Assembly: GCA_015680685.1 (NCBI GenBank)
Contig: MNCI01017633.1
Coordinates: forward strand, 210,816 to 274,815
Direction of reading: 5' to 3'
Origin: Gnetum montanum
Lineage: Eukaryota; Streptophyta; Gnetopsida; Gnetales; Gnetaceae
Length of the DNA: 64,000 bases
Within the stretch, counting starts at the first letter, position 1. Each line of letters begins with the position of its first letter. The notes below the pieces were generated by a model that was not told the DNA's origin, did not search any database, and saw only the letters and a program-made list of their open reading frames with translations. Position numbers and translations under genes: made by a program. Positions 46,504-58,195 of this stretch are shown piece by piece.

Positions 46504-48523
46504 TCATCCATATTGCTCTTCATTTTTTCTTTTTTCTTTTCCATTTTGCAATTTATCTATTTTACACCTTTTTGATTTTCAAAATTTTTCCTATTTTTCA
46601 CCATTATTGTTTTACACCATCATTAGTACATTTAAATCTTTCTTGAATGTTTTAAACTTTCTTATATATTTTCTTTTGTTTGGTTTAAGTGTGATTTTCA
46701 ATTTTTTGCTAATAAAATGGGCTTTGAGCCAACAAGACACAATGGTGTTGTAGCTACTACTAATGCTGGTTTGTGCTTAATGTTTTATTTGCTAATTTCT
46801 AGTTTCTATTTTTTTAATTTTTGTACCAATGGATTAGTATGGTTTCTTTTTCATGGAATAGGTAGTGAATCCATGACATCCACCCATTCACAAACTCTAT
46901 GGTTTTTCTTGTTTTTGAAGTTTGAGGTCCTGTTCATTAACTAAACTTTTAATAAATTGGTGACCTTCATAGTTTCTAGAATTGGGAAGGATTAAAAGGT
47001 TTGTATAGGGTGTGACTTCAAGGAGATTTAATACTCTTTGTACTCTTCTACTTACCTGGGTGCTCAAGTGTTTTCATGGACTTCTTATCATTCCATTTCA
47101 TCCAATAACAGGGAGTCAAATAAAGTCTTTGCATGGTGTGGTTTCCATCCAAAAAGAAAGAAAAATAATAATAAATAATAAATAAAAATAAAATAAAACA
47201 TTATGGGAATTCAAAGCACACCCCTTAAACAAATAAACAGGCTACAAGCACTAGTTATGGAACTAGAAAGACATGTTACCCATACGTAAAGGTCCCCTCT
47301 AACTAAGGCCCTCTCTCACTTCCTACTTCTTTTTTCTCTATTTATAGAATGATGATTGTTTTGTGGGAGCACACGTGTCTCAAGGGGATGGATTGGTCTT
47401 GGAGTGGGGATGCAAAGTCACTAAAAGAGGTTGGTTCTGGTCCAAACTAAGAATGGATCTTCTTAGGTCATTTTAAACACAATCTCCACAAGGGACTTCT
47501 TATGACCTCAATTTGGAATTCCATTCCACCTTCTCCATCATCTATCTATGCCAACCATAATTCACCTCACTATTAGTATCCATTTTCTTTATTCCATGTC
47601 TTGGTCGATGTATTTAAATTCTTAAGTAGAATCTTCTGGGTTTTGGTCCTTAACTTCCATTGACCATTAATCACCTATGGGACCCATGGACTCCTTAGGT
47701 TGAGGTTATGCAAGGGAAAATAAGGCATTTTCCTACTCTAGGGAGGATCCAACTACATATCTCTTAGTTGTATTCATTAAGTACCTTATCCTTAGACATT
47801 ATTGCAAGCAAAATCCTTCGTACATCCATCTTTTGCATCACACCATGTGCTCCTTTACATATTTTGTTCATTAAACTTGATCTCCATAGAATTTTTTAAT
47901 TTTTGAGCTTTCAAAAACCCTCTTCAATGATTTTATCATATTCTTAGCTTTTTTGGAATTCCAAGGACCCCAAATTCATTGAAAAATTCCTTATATTTTT
48001 CAAGATATTCAAAATTCAAAAATTTTGCCTATGGGCCTCATTGACAGAGCAAACCTATATACGAAGCCTCATATACAGGGCCCCATCAATGTAGGGAAAA
48101 ATAGTATATATATGCATGATCCCACTTGAAAAAGTTTACATTTTCTCACAAACACTAAGGGAGTTTTTCAAATTTTTAGAGCCCAGAACCTTCCAAAGCT
48201 CATAACTTCCTAACCATTTATCCAATTCATCCTATTCTTTGATCTTGTAGCTACCAAAGGTAACCTTTTCATCATGGGGGCCACAAATGTGCCATTTTTA
48301 TAACTCCCACAAGAGTAACTAAGAAATCAAATTTTAAACACCAATTTACAAGAGATAAACCTTTCCAACAAGCTTGGGTAACATTTACAATAAAAATTAA
48401 TAAAATAATCAATCTATCATGGTCCAACCTTAGCTAAAGTGTAACTAACTAATGAGTAAAGGTATTCAAATATTTAGAGCTACACATTATATCTACTAAT
48501 CCATGGATGTATTTTGATCATAA
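46504..48523 (+). other. Spacer between integrase and ORF3, element D
   Basis: Non-coding, homologous to the A/B 3' region: GTCTTTGCATGGTGTGGTT (47125-47143), AATTCAAAGCACACCCC (about 47209), and AGGCTACAAGCACTAGTTATGGAAC (about 47238). An (AAT)n-rich tract lies at 47160-47200. The last 500 bp holds the U3-like TATA segment. Confidence 0.6.
48030..48114 (+). promoter_or_regulatory. Candidate internal promoter of ORF3, element D
   Basis: GGGCCTCATTGACAGAGCAAA, then CATCAATGTAGGGAAAAATAGTATATATATG with TATATATAT at 48105-48113, about 410 bp before the ORF3 start. It resembles the D LTR U3 (GGGCCTCATTGACATAGCA ... TGTAGCAAAAACTATAAATA). Element E has the same segment. Confidence 0.45.
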
Positions 48524-51357
48524 ATGGCACCAAAAGGAAAGCACATGCATGAAGCAAGACTATCTCAACCAAGGGAGAAATGGCCTAGAATGGGAAGAGG
48601 CCAAGAATAGGACCAAGAAGGATTACTGGCAACCCACACCATAGGTCCTCTTAGAGAAGGGGTAGAAGTGGAATCTATCAAATAGATTCTAGAACTAGTA
48701 GTAGCAACAAAACACTCCCATCGAGATGATGCACCAGCACCACAAGCAAATCTAGAGGTGCTCTTGATAGAGGCTTGCCTAAATTAGATGAAATCATGAG
48801 AGGTCCAAAAAATAGTGCTCAAGGAGTTAAACTTTGGCCCATTTTTGGAGGAAGCACCAAAAAAAGTGTAGGACTAGCTAAAAGCCTCTCCCATGTGGCC
48901 AATCATCACTTACACTAGGGAGTTGTACATGGGAGAGACATTCCTATTCTTTAACAATAGGTAGCATGGATCAATGATAAAAATCAAGGATATCTTAGTG
49001 TCCTACTCAACACAAGCCATTGCTATAGTACTTAGGTTGCCCAAAATAGGGGCAAGTCTTGCTAAGATCCCAATGCAAGTAGATCCCAACATCAAGAAAA
49101 AATGGATTCAACGACGCTATGGTGTCAATCACAAGGAGTTTGGCACACTTACACTAACAAAGAGGATCCATTACAAGATTGTGGTCTTTCACCTCAATCG
49201 CACGATGAGGCCAAGTAAAATCACTATCTTTTCTACCTGATCATGTGCTGCTCTAAGTGGAAAATTCTCTCTTAACCTTCCATAACTGATCTATCTGGAG
49301 ATGGAGAAGTGGTTTAAAGAAAATTATGCCTCATTAGAAAACTCTATTGGAGGGTAAGAATAGCCCGCTACACCAATGATGTCTTTAGGTAAGTTCTGGC
49401 CACCAACTAGTTAGAAATGATGAAAGATAAGACACCTACAATGACTATCCAAGAAGAGGAGCAGCGACCACCACCTACACTTGCCACTCAAACAACTATG
49501 CGAGACATCATTGTAGCTACCCAATGGTTGGACAAATACCAAGAATGGCTCTTGAGTGAACAAGAGCAATGAACAAGCACAAGTGGCAGGGACCCATCCA
49601 TGTATAGACCAACAATGAGTCACCTAAATGAGGTAGCCTAGACAATTAGTTTTATGGGTGGAAGTGGATCTATTTTCTCAACCTAAAGAACATAATCACT
49701 TGCGAGGTTGAATCTAAGTGCCAGATAGGTCACAGTATCATTCATAGAACAAAAACCACTCCCAAAAATCTCTAGGAACATTGCGACCTTCTTAGTGCAC
49801 TTGGAGAAGGGTGAAGGGGTAACTATATTATTGATGCAGCACCAAGGGTAGGAGACTACAAAAAAATGGTTGTTAACTATATTTTTGAAACACTCAATGC
49901 ACCTACAGCATCTTCATTGGACATAACTGCACTCAAAGATGTTTAGACATCTGTAGGAACCACATGCGATAGAATAAATGTAGCATAGCATGAAGAACTA
50001 CTAGGCTGATTGGTGGGAATTGGGAAACTACAACCCAGTTAGAGCTACTAGAGGCAAGGGGTAAGAATATCATCTTGCAGGGGAAACTTGAAATAGCCAA
50101 GGAGCTGAATGAACACTTGGCTACAGAAGTTGCCAAATGAAGAACCCAGATTACTGATTCTGCATTTCTCAACTCGGCACTGACAAGAGATGGAGCTATT
50201 ACATAGCTCAATACCAAACTAAAAGGGGTTGAGTGTGCAATGGATGTGGTAGTGTTCTACTAATCCTTGGCAGAGGCCACATAGCACAAGATTCAAAAGG
50301 CCTTAGATCATACCCACCAGAAGAACAATTAATAGATTTCATCCATCAATAGCAAGAGCAACTAGCCAAAGTAAACATAGAACTAAAGAGATTGGTAGTA
50401 GAATATATAAATCTTTCCATGGAGGAGGTCCACGCCCTTTGCTAGAAAACTGCAATCGAGGTAGCCACCAAGAAATTAGAAGCTTTCAAATTTGATAAAG
50501 TCAAAGATCATTACAGAGAAAAGGTCAGTCTACAAAAGGATGTAAACAAAAAACACATTCAGTTAGTGAAAGAAAAAGTGAATGAAGCCCTTTAGCAACT
50601 CTAGCAAGGGAAAGAATTATGGTAACCCATCATTGATGGAATAGATGCCTATAACAAGAGAGAAATCCACACAAAGGAGTTGTATATTGAGGAGATGATA
50701 GAATATATGGAGTTTTCCAATCTCTATTATGCAAATTTGGCCATGTTAACTACTAGAAAATCATAATCAGAACTCAAGAAATAGGTGGCCAACTCGTACT
50801 TCTTGTATGAGGCCAAGTTCAAGCATCATAAAGGCACCAAGTAAAAGCTTGCAATGGCAAATGCTAAACTCAAAGTTCTTAAGGCATGATTCACTAATCA
50901 ATGATCAACTACTAAGAACCTAGCCAAGAGGATGAATGACTACCAAGAGCTATAAAATGTAGTTAAGATGTTCGATATCGAATGTAAACAATTCATTGCC
51001 TATTTTGTTAACATGAAGGAGATGTTCCCAATAATGCCCTATCTATGGGATATTCCCATTCCAGCCCACATTGGTGATGTTGTATGGACTTTGAATGATC
51101 CTCAAAGCAAGGAGGAGAAAATGAAGGCATTACTAGATGTCTTTCACCTTCCACAGGAGGTTGCAAGTGTAGTGGGACAACCACAACTACCTTAGCTTAG
51201 CTACTACATGTGTCTAAAGCAAGTGAAGGTCCTTTAGAACCTTAGGAGCCTACACCACCCAGAACTATTTAATCTTCTCCACCACCTTCATGCTACCAGA
51301 GGATGTGTTGTCCAATTTTTGAATAGTTACATCAGAGTATTCAATTTTATGTCATAA
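48524..51357 (+). pseudogene. ORF3 of element D (env-position ORF, broken)
   Basis: It starts MAPKGKHMHEARLSQP at 48524 and ends FNFMS-stop at 51357, as in E. The N-terminal domain (about 48880-49380) includes IKIKDILVSYSTQAIAIVLRLP, KKWIQRRYGVN and VVFHLNRTMRPSKITIF, then AALSGKF and a LIRKL motif. The C-terminal half (about 49950-50960) is rich in Lys, Glu, Gln and Leu (KLEAFKFDKVKDHYREKV; KDVNKKHIQLVKEKV) and should form coiled coil. About 945 codons with many stops, mostly TAG and TGA. There is no signal peptide or obvious membrane span, so envelope function is not supported. Role unknown. Confidence 0.68.
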
Positions 51358-51497
51358 ACACCACAATTTTTGTAATTTGTTAATTTGTACACTTAGGCAC
51401 TCAATTTTTTCAAGTTAGTTTATTTTGTTAAGACTTAGTCAATAATCCCATACCTTTCCAATTTTGTAAGGGAACTTGAGGATGAGTTTTCATTTAG

Positions 51498-51508
51498 TCG
51501 TGGGGGTA
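51498..51508 (+). other. Terminal polypurine tract of element D
   Basis: TCGTGGGGGTA directly before the 3' LTR TGATGAG, preceded by GAGGATGAGTTTTCATTTAG as in A and B. Confidence 0.75.
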
Positions 51509-52441
51509 TGATGAGCATCAAAGTGTCATATCAATAGGTCCCCATTAACGTGGCCTCCTCGATGGGATCTTACTTACATGATGTTACCTTGTCGATTGGG
51601 CCTCATTGACATAGCATTTGCTACGTCTATGGGGATCCTTCAACATACTGCTGTAGCAAAAACTATAAATATGAGCTCCTAGCCATGTTTATGGAGAGAT
51701 AAGTCATGTAGTAGTAGAGCTCTTGTAGTTTGTCCATTTGAAAGTTAGAATATTTTTCTAAGTGCCCATAGCAGGAGTCTGAAAGTGTACAAATCTTTAT
51801 TCAAGCACTGTTGTACCTAAACCACACTAGTTTGTATAGCAATAAAGATAAGCTTTTTTATCAAACCTTGCAACACTTAGAACATATTAATGATTTATTT
51901 ATGCATTTATTATTTCATGAAATATGCAATTAATTAAGATAAATCAAACTTTAAGCGATTAGTTAATTAATTAAGCTAAATAGATTAAGTACAAAAGTAT
52001 GACCACTTCGAGTGTAAACACATATTTGCTTAGTAATCCCAACAGCATTATTGCTTGGTGCACCCAATGATGTAGCACTTGGTAACCCAGTAGTGAATAT
52101 GTGGGTTCAAGATGTGTACAAAAAGTGGAACCCAGTAGAATTAATTAGAGACTAGTTAAGTGGTTAAATCAAATTAGTTGTTAAATTATTCCATCTCTCT
52201 ACTTTAAGTCCCAAAGAACATAAAACCTAAAACAATAGAAATCAATGCCTTGATTACACTTAACCATACCTTTGTACATCACAAGTGTAATTGGAAAGAC
52301 AATGAATGACCTTAGGGCAAGGTTCACTTCCTAGAAGACTAATGTATTGGAAACTATAGAGTTCATGGAATTTGACCAAATTACACATGAATGCTTCATG
52401 ATTTGTACGATTGGGCATAGGGGTGCCTCGATCGCTCATCA
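51509..52441 (+). repeat. Element D 3' LTR
   Basis: 933 bp, TGATGAGCATC to ATCGCTCATCA, with TATAAATA at 51664-51671. It differs from the 5' copy by substitutions and small indels. AACCT follows directly. Confidence 0.9.
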
Positions 52442-53950
52442 AACCTCCAAAATTATGGAAAAGGGATGGGCATAAATAAAGAGAAAACCTCTTTTTGAGG
52501 AAGGAATCTCCTCCAAAACCCTAGAAGTCAAAGTTTCTTAGGATCAATTAGAGACACGAATAAGTAAGCTTTTATGTTTTTGTACAAAGTTTCATTGATC
52601 CAATATAGCTTCTAATTTTAACGTTATCAAAAAATGATGTGACGCTAATATTTAGTTATTTTTTCTCTTATAGAAGATGCTCAAGATGTAGAAGAGCACT
52701 ATAACAAAAAGAAAATAGGTTGTATTCCAACCTTCCTTTGATTGCCAAATGTCAAAAGGAAAGTATCAACAATGAGAAAAAAGGTGTCTTACATGACTTG
52801 TTTTTGTTGGAGGATAATGAAGTAGATGGAGAAAATATGCCCTTTTATAATCTCTTTGATTTACAATTTAATGAAATGGGCTAAGAAGAATAGGAGAGTA
52901 GGGAACAAACTTCCAAAATTAGAGATCCCTCCTTTACCTCCAAAAAATGTCACTCCACCACTAAGCAAACTAGTTTTGAGTGATGCAGAGGCTTGCAAGT
53001 GGATCAAGGAGGAGACTAATTCAAAGCTTTTCACATCATAAGGTAAGTGTAACTAACATCACATCAAAAGTCTATACATTAATTACACTAACGTTAAAAA
53101 GATCAAATCATTTTTTTCTCTTTGTCACATATGAAAAGGAAAATTTGGGTTTGCGTTAAAGATAAGCAAATGATGTTAGATTGCTTAGCAAAAGACATGA
53201 AAATAAAGTTGAAATTAATGTATCTAGGAGATGCTAAGTTAGGAACATTATTACTATAGAATAATGTTCATTATTAGGAACAAAGAATCTGATGTTTTCT
53301 TATTTGTCATGCAAAAATAAAGATGAAGTTAAAAAAGGATCTAGTGACATTCCGTGATCTGGCAATCAACATAGACATAGTAGCAGAGAAGATTATTCTA
53401 GATAAAATAAGTGCTACTCTCAACTATGCTAAGGTTAAGAGAGTATTGGTCAGAAAGTAAGCCAATACTAATTTCATACTCTTAAATTCTTTTGAGCAAG
53501 CATAGAAATAGAAAGAAGAAAATGAGTGGAAAATAAAGATGTTGTCTAATCAAGGGGAGTCCCTTAAAGTAGAAATAAGGGATAGCAACATAGTCAACCA
53601 TAATCCTTCTCTTCATGTGTATTGAAGAGAATGGATATGACTATGGAATTCTATAGAGTGTTGATGAAAAGAAAAAGATCAGCTCTGGCCATAACTCATT
53701 TCATGACAAGTCCTTAAAATTCTATAGTAGCATAAGAGAGCTAAGGTAGTGTTTGTGTAATAATTTACAATTAACATGGAACAAATTTAACCATATAATT
53801 ATGAGCTCAATTCTTCTCACGTTGCCAATAAAAAATGAGAGAATCTTGAGCAATATTATTACCGTAAGAAAAGAATCAGAAAAGTTAGAGTTTTTGAGTT
53901 AAATAAGGCATTGTGCAAATTAATTGAACATCAAGAACAAGCTTATACCA
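52442..53950 (+). pseudogene. Unidentified coding-like sequence, part 2 (after element D)
   Basis: Continues the charged sequence cut at 39310. A 71-codon open stretch (52826-53041) has LPKLEIPPLPPKNVTPPLSKL and SDAEACKWIKEE. Further fragments (KDLVTFRDLAINIDIVAEKI near 53340-53400) look helical and charged. Removing D and one AACCT copy brings the two parts together in a compatible Lys/Glu-rich frame. A possible splice-donor-like AAGGTAAGT occurs at about 53039. The family is not recognised. Confidence 0.35.
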
Positions 53951-54540
53951 ATTAAGACTCGAATTCCTCAACATAAAAGAAGTCAAGCTCATTCAAAAAA
54001 AATCATAGAGCTTAAGAACTAGTCTAATGGTAGCAAGAATTAGAACCAACAGTTAAGAAACTGTTGTTTCAAAAAAAAGAAGCTCAATTAGAAAAAGGGA
54101 TTTTTACCACCTCAACTAGTTTAGTGGGCAATTTGTTTTAGTGATGAAAAAAATGACGTATCTCTCATAAGTAGTTCTACGTAGAAGAGTTTGATTAGTT
54201 CTACCACATCATCTTGCGAAGGAAGCTCACAAAACCAAAAATAGCTCAAGGGATTCTACTTAAGAATGTGTTGCACATCCAAGTGTGACATGAGCTCAAA
54301 GTTGGATTTATTTGTAAAGCTCATATGACATTTCAATTCTAGATGCACTATTTGCATCTAGATAAGTTGAAAAATCATGATTTTTGAAAGCCTTTTTAAG
54401 TGGTGAATTTAGTTTTAAGCCTTCAATTAGAGTAGTGAATTTCCACCTAAATGGAGAAAACGTTGTTCGCACTCTATCAATCTTCCACATTAGTTATTGA
54501 ACTGAGCACCACATGAGTTAAGCTAGAAATCCAAAATGAT
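53951..54540. other. Intergenic sequence, no gene recognised
   Basis: AT-rich sequence. From about 54340 it contains isolated versions of the CATCTAGAT word that is amplified in the minisatellite downstream. Confidence 0.4.
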
Positions 54541-55068
54541 AAGGCACATTTTCATCTAGATGGAAAAAACCCATCTAGATCACCTCATCTTCCATGTTAG
54601 CTTTCCTTCAACTATAGTGTCGTTTTCCCATCTAGATGAAGGAAGGAAAAGCTTGACGTCCTTCCTCATTAGTACCTTTGCCACTTATTCTCTATGGCTT
54701 GCCACTAACATCACACATTTTCACTACCTCCTTCATCATTTCTTGCAATTTCAAAAACCATTGCTAGCATTCTTATGTTGGTATCATATCAAACCTTCTT
54801 TCGCTATTGCAAAAGAAACATGTATTTCATGCACCTAGTGCTAGGCTCACTTTTCTTTCATCATCATGCCACTGTGTTGTTTTGATCTTCTACCAACCAC
54901 GTAGTCCTTGCAACCTCCCATTGTATCCTTGATCATCATGCTACTTTCCTCGTCACACAACTGCAAGTGCATTTTCTACCTTACAATGCATTGTTGTTTG
55001 TCCTACTATTGCCACTACCACAACCATCACCATCATTCCTTGCCTCCCCACTTGATCATTGCATTTTT
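54541..55068. repeat. Dispersed units related to the CATCTAGATGGAAAATTTCC minisatellite
   Basis: Segments such as TCATCTAGATGGAAAAAACCC with CATCTTCCATGTTAGC (54551-54600) and CCATCTAGATGAAGG (about 54629) match parts of the tandem unit at 55069-55451. The intervening sequence is C/T-rich with no supported gene. Confidence 0.45.
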
Positions 55069-55451
55069 CATCTAGATGGAAAATTTCCATCTAAATAGAT
55101 TCATTTGCCATATTGGCACCACCATGTCAGCAAGTACATGAAGTACAATTTCATCTAGATAGAAAATTTCCATTTGCATAACTTTATCTACCATGTTAGC
55201 AAGTAGATGAAGTGCATTTCATGTAGATGAAAAATTTCCATCTGTATAGCTTCATTTGCCATGTCAACACTACCGTGTCAACAAGTAGATAAAGTGTAAT
55301 TTTCATCTAGATGGATATTTTTCATCTACATAGCTTCATCTAGCACATTAGTTTCTACCACATTAGTAAGTAGATGAAGCACAATTTCATCTAAATGGAA
55401 AATTTCCATCTACAAAGCTTCATTTGCCATGTCAGCACCACCACATCAACT
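55069..55451. repeat. Minisatellite, about 84-bp unit, five copies
   Basis: Unit starts at 55069, 55152, 55220, 55304 and 55388 (spacing 83, 68, 84, 84). Each begins with a near-palindrome of the form TAGATGGAAA-A-TTTCCATCTA, followed by TAGCTTCATTTGCCATGTCAGCACCACC-type sequence and AAGTAGATGAAG. Copy 2 lacks about 16 bp of the middle part. Confidence 0.75.
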
Positions 55452-57233
55452 CCCCCATATAATGAACCAAAAATAGCTTTACAAAAAAATTTAAAAAGGT
55501 ATTACACTTGAACCCAACAAAAATAGAAGCTATAAAAAGAGTCTAAGCCAAAGCAAAGTTGTTTTTATTAAAGCACAAAGCTACCATTAACACATGAAGA
55601 AATCATTAAAGCATAAAACCACTATTTAGACTTAAAATAGAGAAACATGGGAATTGCCAATTTAACTTAGAGCTAAACTTGCATTAAAATAATGGCTATT
55701 ATCTAAAAATAAATAGGCCAATTACCAAAATCAGAGCTAAAATCACTAAAATTTCAAATTAAGATTTAAAACCTACACAAAATTTGCTTGATGGTTTCAA
55801 CAAACTTCCTAACTGAATCCATTACAAGAGAAACAAGCACTCAAAGAATCTTGATAAAGCTAAGCTAAATTCATGAATCAATTAAAATTTACTAGAATTG
55901 TTGCTAAAATCAAGGTGGAAACTTCTTTAGCAAAGATGAACAAATTTACCAACCAAATTAGTTATAAGGGAAATGAACATCAGAAGCTTAATGATAAGTA
56001 AAATGAATAAGTTTTAAGGCTCTTCTCTATCATGGGAAGTTATCTCAACAATTGTCCTAGATGTAGAGAATGAAGAAAATTCATGAAGAAACTGTCCAAT
56101 GATATGCATTCATAAAATATGGACCTTTATACATTCACAATGATTGTAACTACTAAAGGTTGCTATAAAAAGCCTAGAGCATATTTTTTTATGGAGGATT
56201 TTTATGGGGAGCATTAAGGGGAGTAATAGAAGTAGAAAAAAGAATTGAGATACAAAATGGAATTTTAAAGTTCCTTTATCACTTTTAGCTTAATGTTTTA
56301 TCTTGTATTGGTAGTTGGTTAGATTTTCCTTTTGTTTATCTTGAAAGCTACAAAGCCACATGTCAATGGAGTGTCAACTTTGGAATAGGTTATTTTCTCT
56401 ATGAGTTAAGGTTTGGCTTATTTTTGTTATTCTAGTTGGATGAGATAGCTTTTATGAATGTCAATGCTTAACCATTCTAGCATAGAACTATCATCATCTT
56501 CATGTTTTTCTAAACTTTATGAATAATTTAATTTCCTCAATTTCTTGCTCTACTTAGTGAAGCTTTTGCAATTTTACTTTTAGAAAGTTAGCTAGTAGAA
56601 AGTTCAGAATTTGAGATTGACATTTACTGTAAAATCATCCATTTATTATATCTATGCTTTGCAAAAAGAAAATAAAAGCTAAACTTGTAAGAAAAGCTAT
56701 TCAATTCTTTCAAAATGTGCTAAAATATAGCTAGAAGAGATAGATATTAATTACATATAGGACAAAAAATATTAAGTTTGATCTTCTTGTTTGCCTAGAT
56801 AAATTTTTCTTATTATATACTTTGAGTCACATTTAGTTTATTAAATACTAGTAGAGGCTTTTGGGAGTATCCATGCCTTGGAGGTACCAGAGACCAACAA
56901 CCACCTAAAACAATTAATCACAAGAAGTTGTTTCCTGCATTTCCTAGTGTTAGTAAGGGAGGCCTATTATAAAAACAAAAGATTTAACTGATGCTAAAGG
57001 AAGAAATATTTGCAACAAGAAGAAAGCATCAAAAAAATAAGATATGGTACAAAAGAGAGTACCGCAAACTATTGAAGAAAAATAAGAGTCTTTATATAGA
57101 TAAGAAAATCAGAAGTATATTTATTAAACACACTAGGTTAGAGAGACTATTTGAATATTTTGTTAATAGTATGGTGATTTTCACACCAAAGGGGGAGCAT
57201 AAAGATCCCTTGAAGGAGCCTACAATAGAAGGG
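55452..57233. other. Intergenic sequence, no gene confidently recognised
   Basis: AT-rich. A lysine/arginine-rich open frame at 56991-57236 (81 codons) has no recognisable motif and runs into the reversed LTR fragment, so it is probably chance. Confidence 0.4.
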
Positions 57234-57396
57234 TGATGAGTGGCAAGGTACCCCTACACTCAACCATACGAATATGAGCGTCTCACGTGCGATCTAGTCG
57301 AACTCCAAAGACTAAGTACTTATGTGCCCTAATGGAACACTTAACATTAATCAATCATTTTCTCCCAAACTTACTTGTATTGTCACGGTTGTATGG
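57234..57396 (-). repeat. Reversed LTR end (A/B family) abutting element B
   Basis: The plus strand reads TGATGAGTGGCAAGGTACCCC, the reverse complement of an A/B LTR 3' end, and matches over about 160 bp (for example TGGAACACTTAA and AAACTTACTTGTATTGTCACGG). It stops exactly where element B begins. It is most simply the outer part of an older minus-oriented LTR into which B inserted. Confidence 0.8.
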
Positions 57397-58176
57397 TGAT
57401 GGGACGCGATATCGCATCTTCCCTTACGATATCACATACGCAATATCGCAATGTGCCGCCAAATCTATAAATAAGAGGCGGCTCTCCCTTGTTTCTAAAT
57501 CTAGATCTAGACCATAGCCAAACTCTTGCAGTTTTTCCATTCCAGAGTTAGAGTAATTTCCATGTGCCCACCGTAGGAGTCCCAAAGTAAACAGATCTTT
57601 ATTCAAGTAAATATTGTACTTGAGCATAAATTTGTGTACAGAAATAAAGATGAACTTTTTGGATAAACCTTACAGTGCATGGACTAAGCTAATTAGGACT
57701 TTAATTATTTGTTTAAATGCTTTATTAGTTAATTAATCTCTCTCAACCCTTAACTCCTAGTTAAGTGCATTCAGTATGACTACTTCGAGCACATGTGTTA
57801 CACTTGGTAATCCCAGTAACAAATAGTGTTTGGTAATCCCAAAATATTGCATTAGCTCAGGGTGTGAACGGCAAGTGGGAACAGATACTGATGTTAGGCA
57901 TTAGAACTTAGTTAGTTAAAGTTAGTTACTTAGTCTCTTCACCCTTTCTCTCATTAGCATAGGCGATAAAACATTAAAAGACATAAAAGTCACATACCTC
58001 AGACTTACTTAACCATACAATCGTGACAAATACAAGTAAGTCTGGCAAGACAATGAACAATTAACCTTAAGTGTTCCATAAGGCGTGTAGGCACTTAGTC
58101 TATGGAGTTTGACCAAATCACGCATGTAATGCTTGTATTCGTATGGTTGAGTGTAGGGGTACCTCACCACTCATCA
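57397..58176 (+). repeat. Element B 5' LTR
   Basis: 780 bp, TGATGGGACGCG to CCACTCATCA. It lacks the roughly 240-bp duplicated segment present in the LTRs of A. Confidence 0.9.
57402..57473 (+). promoter_or_regulatory. Palindrome cluster and TATA box, element B 5' LTR
   Basis: GCGATATCGC at 57406-57415, ACGATATCACATACGCAATATCGCA next to it, and TATAAATA at 57466-57473. Confidence 0.55.
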
Positions 58177-58177
58177 T

Positions 58178-58195
58178 TGGAGCCGTTGCTGGGGA
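58178..58195 (+). other. Primer-binding site of element B, tRNA-Asp type
   Basis: TGGAGCCGTTGCTGGGGA matches TGGCGCCGTTGCCGGGGA at 16 of 18 positions. It is the best preserved PBS in the window. Confidence 0.82.

Larger units (their letters stand above)
39311..52441 (+). mobile_element. Element D: complete autonomous-type Ty3/gypsy element with ORF3
   Basis: LTRs at 39311-40208 and 51509-52441, tRNA-Asp-type PBS at 40210, PPT at 51498, and a perfect 5-bp target-site duplication AACCT on both sides (39306-39310 and 52442-52446). The interior encodes gag, PR, RT, RNase H, integrase and, after a 2-kb spacer, a long ORF3. Full length is 13.1 kb. All frames are interrupted by stops, so the copy is structurally complete but inactive. 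It belongs to the same family as E and shares termini and 3' spacer with the shorter A/B elements. Confidence 0.92.

Noticed and set aside
46409-46944. Hydrophobic forward frames after element D integrase, possible envelope-like membrane protein
   Set aside because: They arise from T-rich spacer sequence. The frames are not conserved in A, B or E although the DNA is homologous.
55069-55451. CRISPR-like array
   Set aside because: Units are contiguous diverged tandem repeats without unique spacers, in plant nuclear DNA.
56991-57236. 81-codon Lys/Arg-rich frame before the reversed LTR
   Set aside because: Its end reads into the LTR fragment and no domain or start context supports it.
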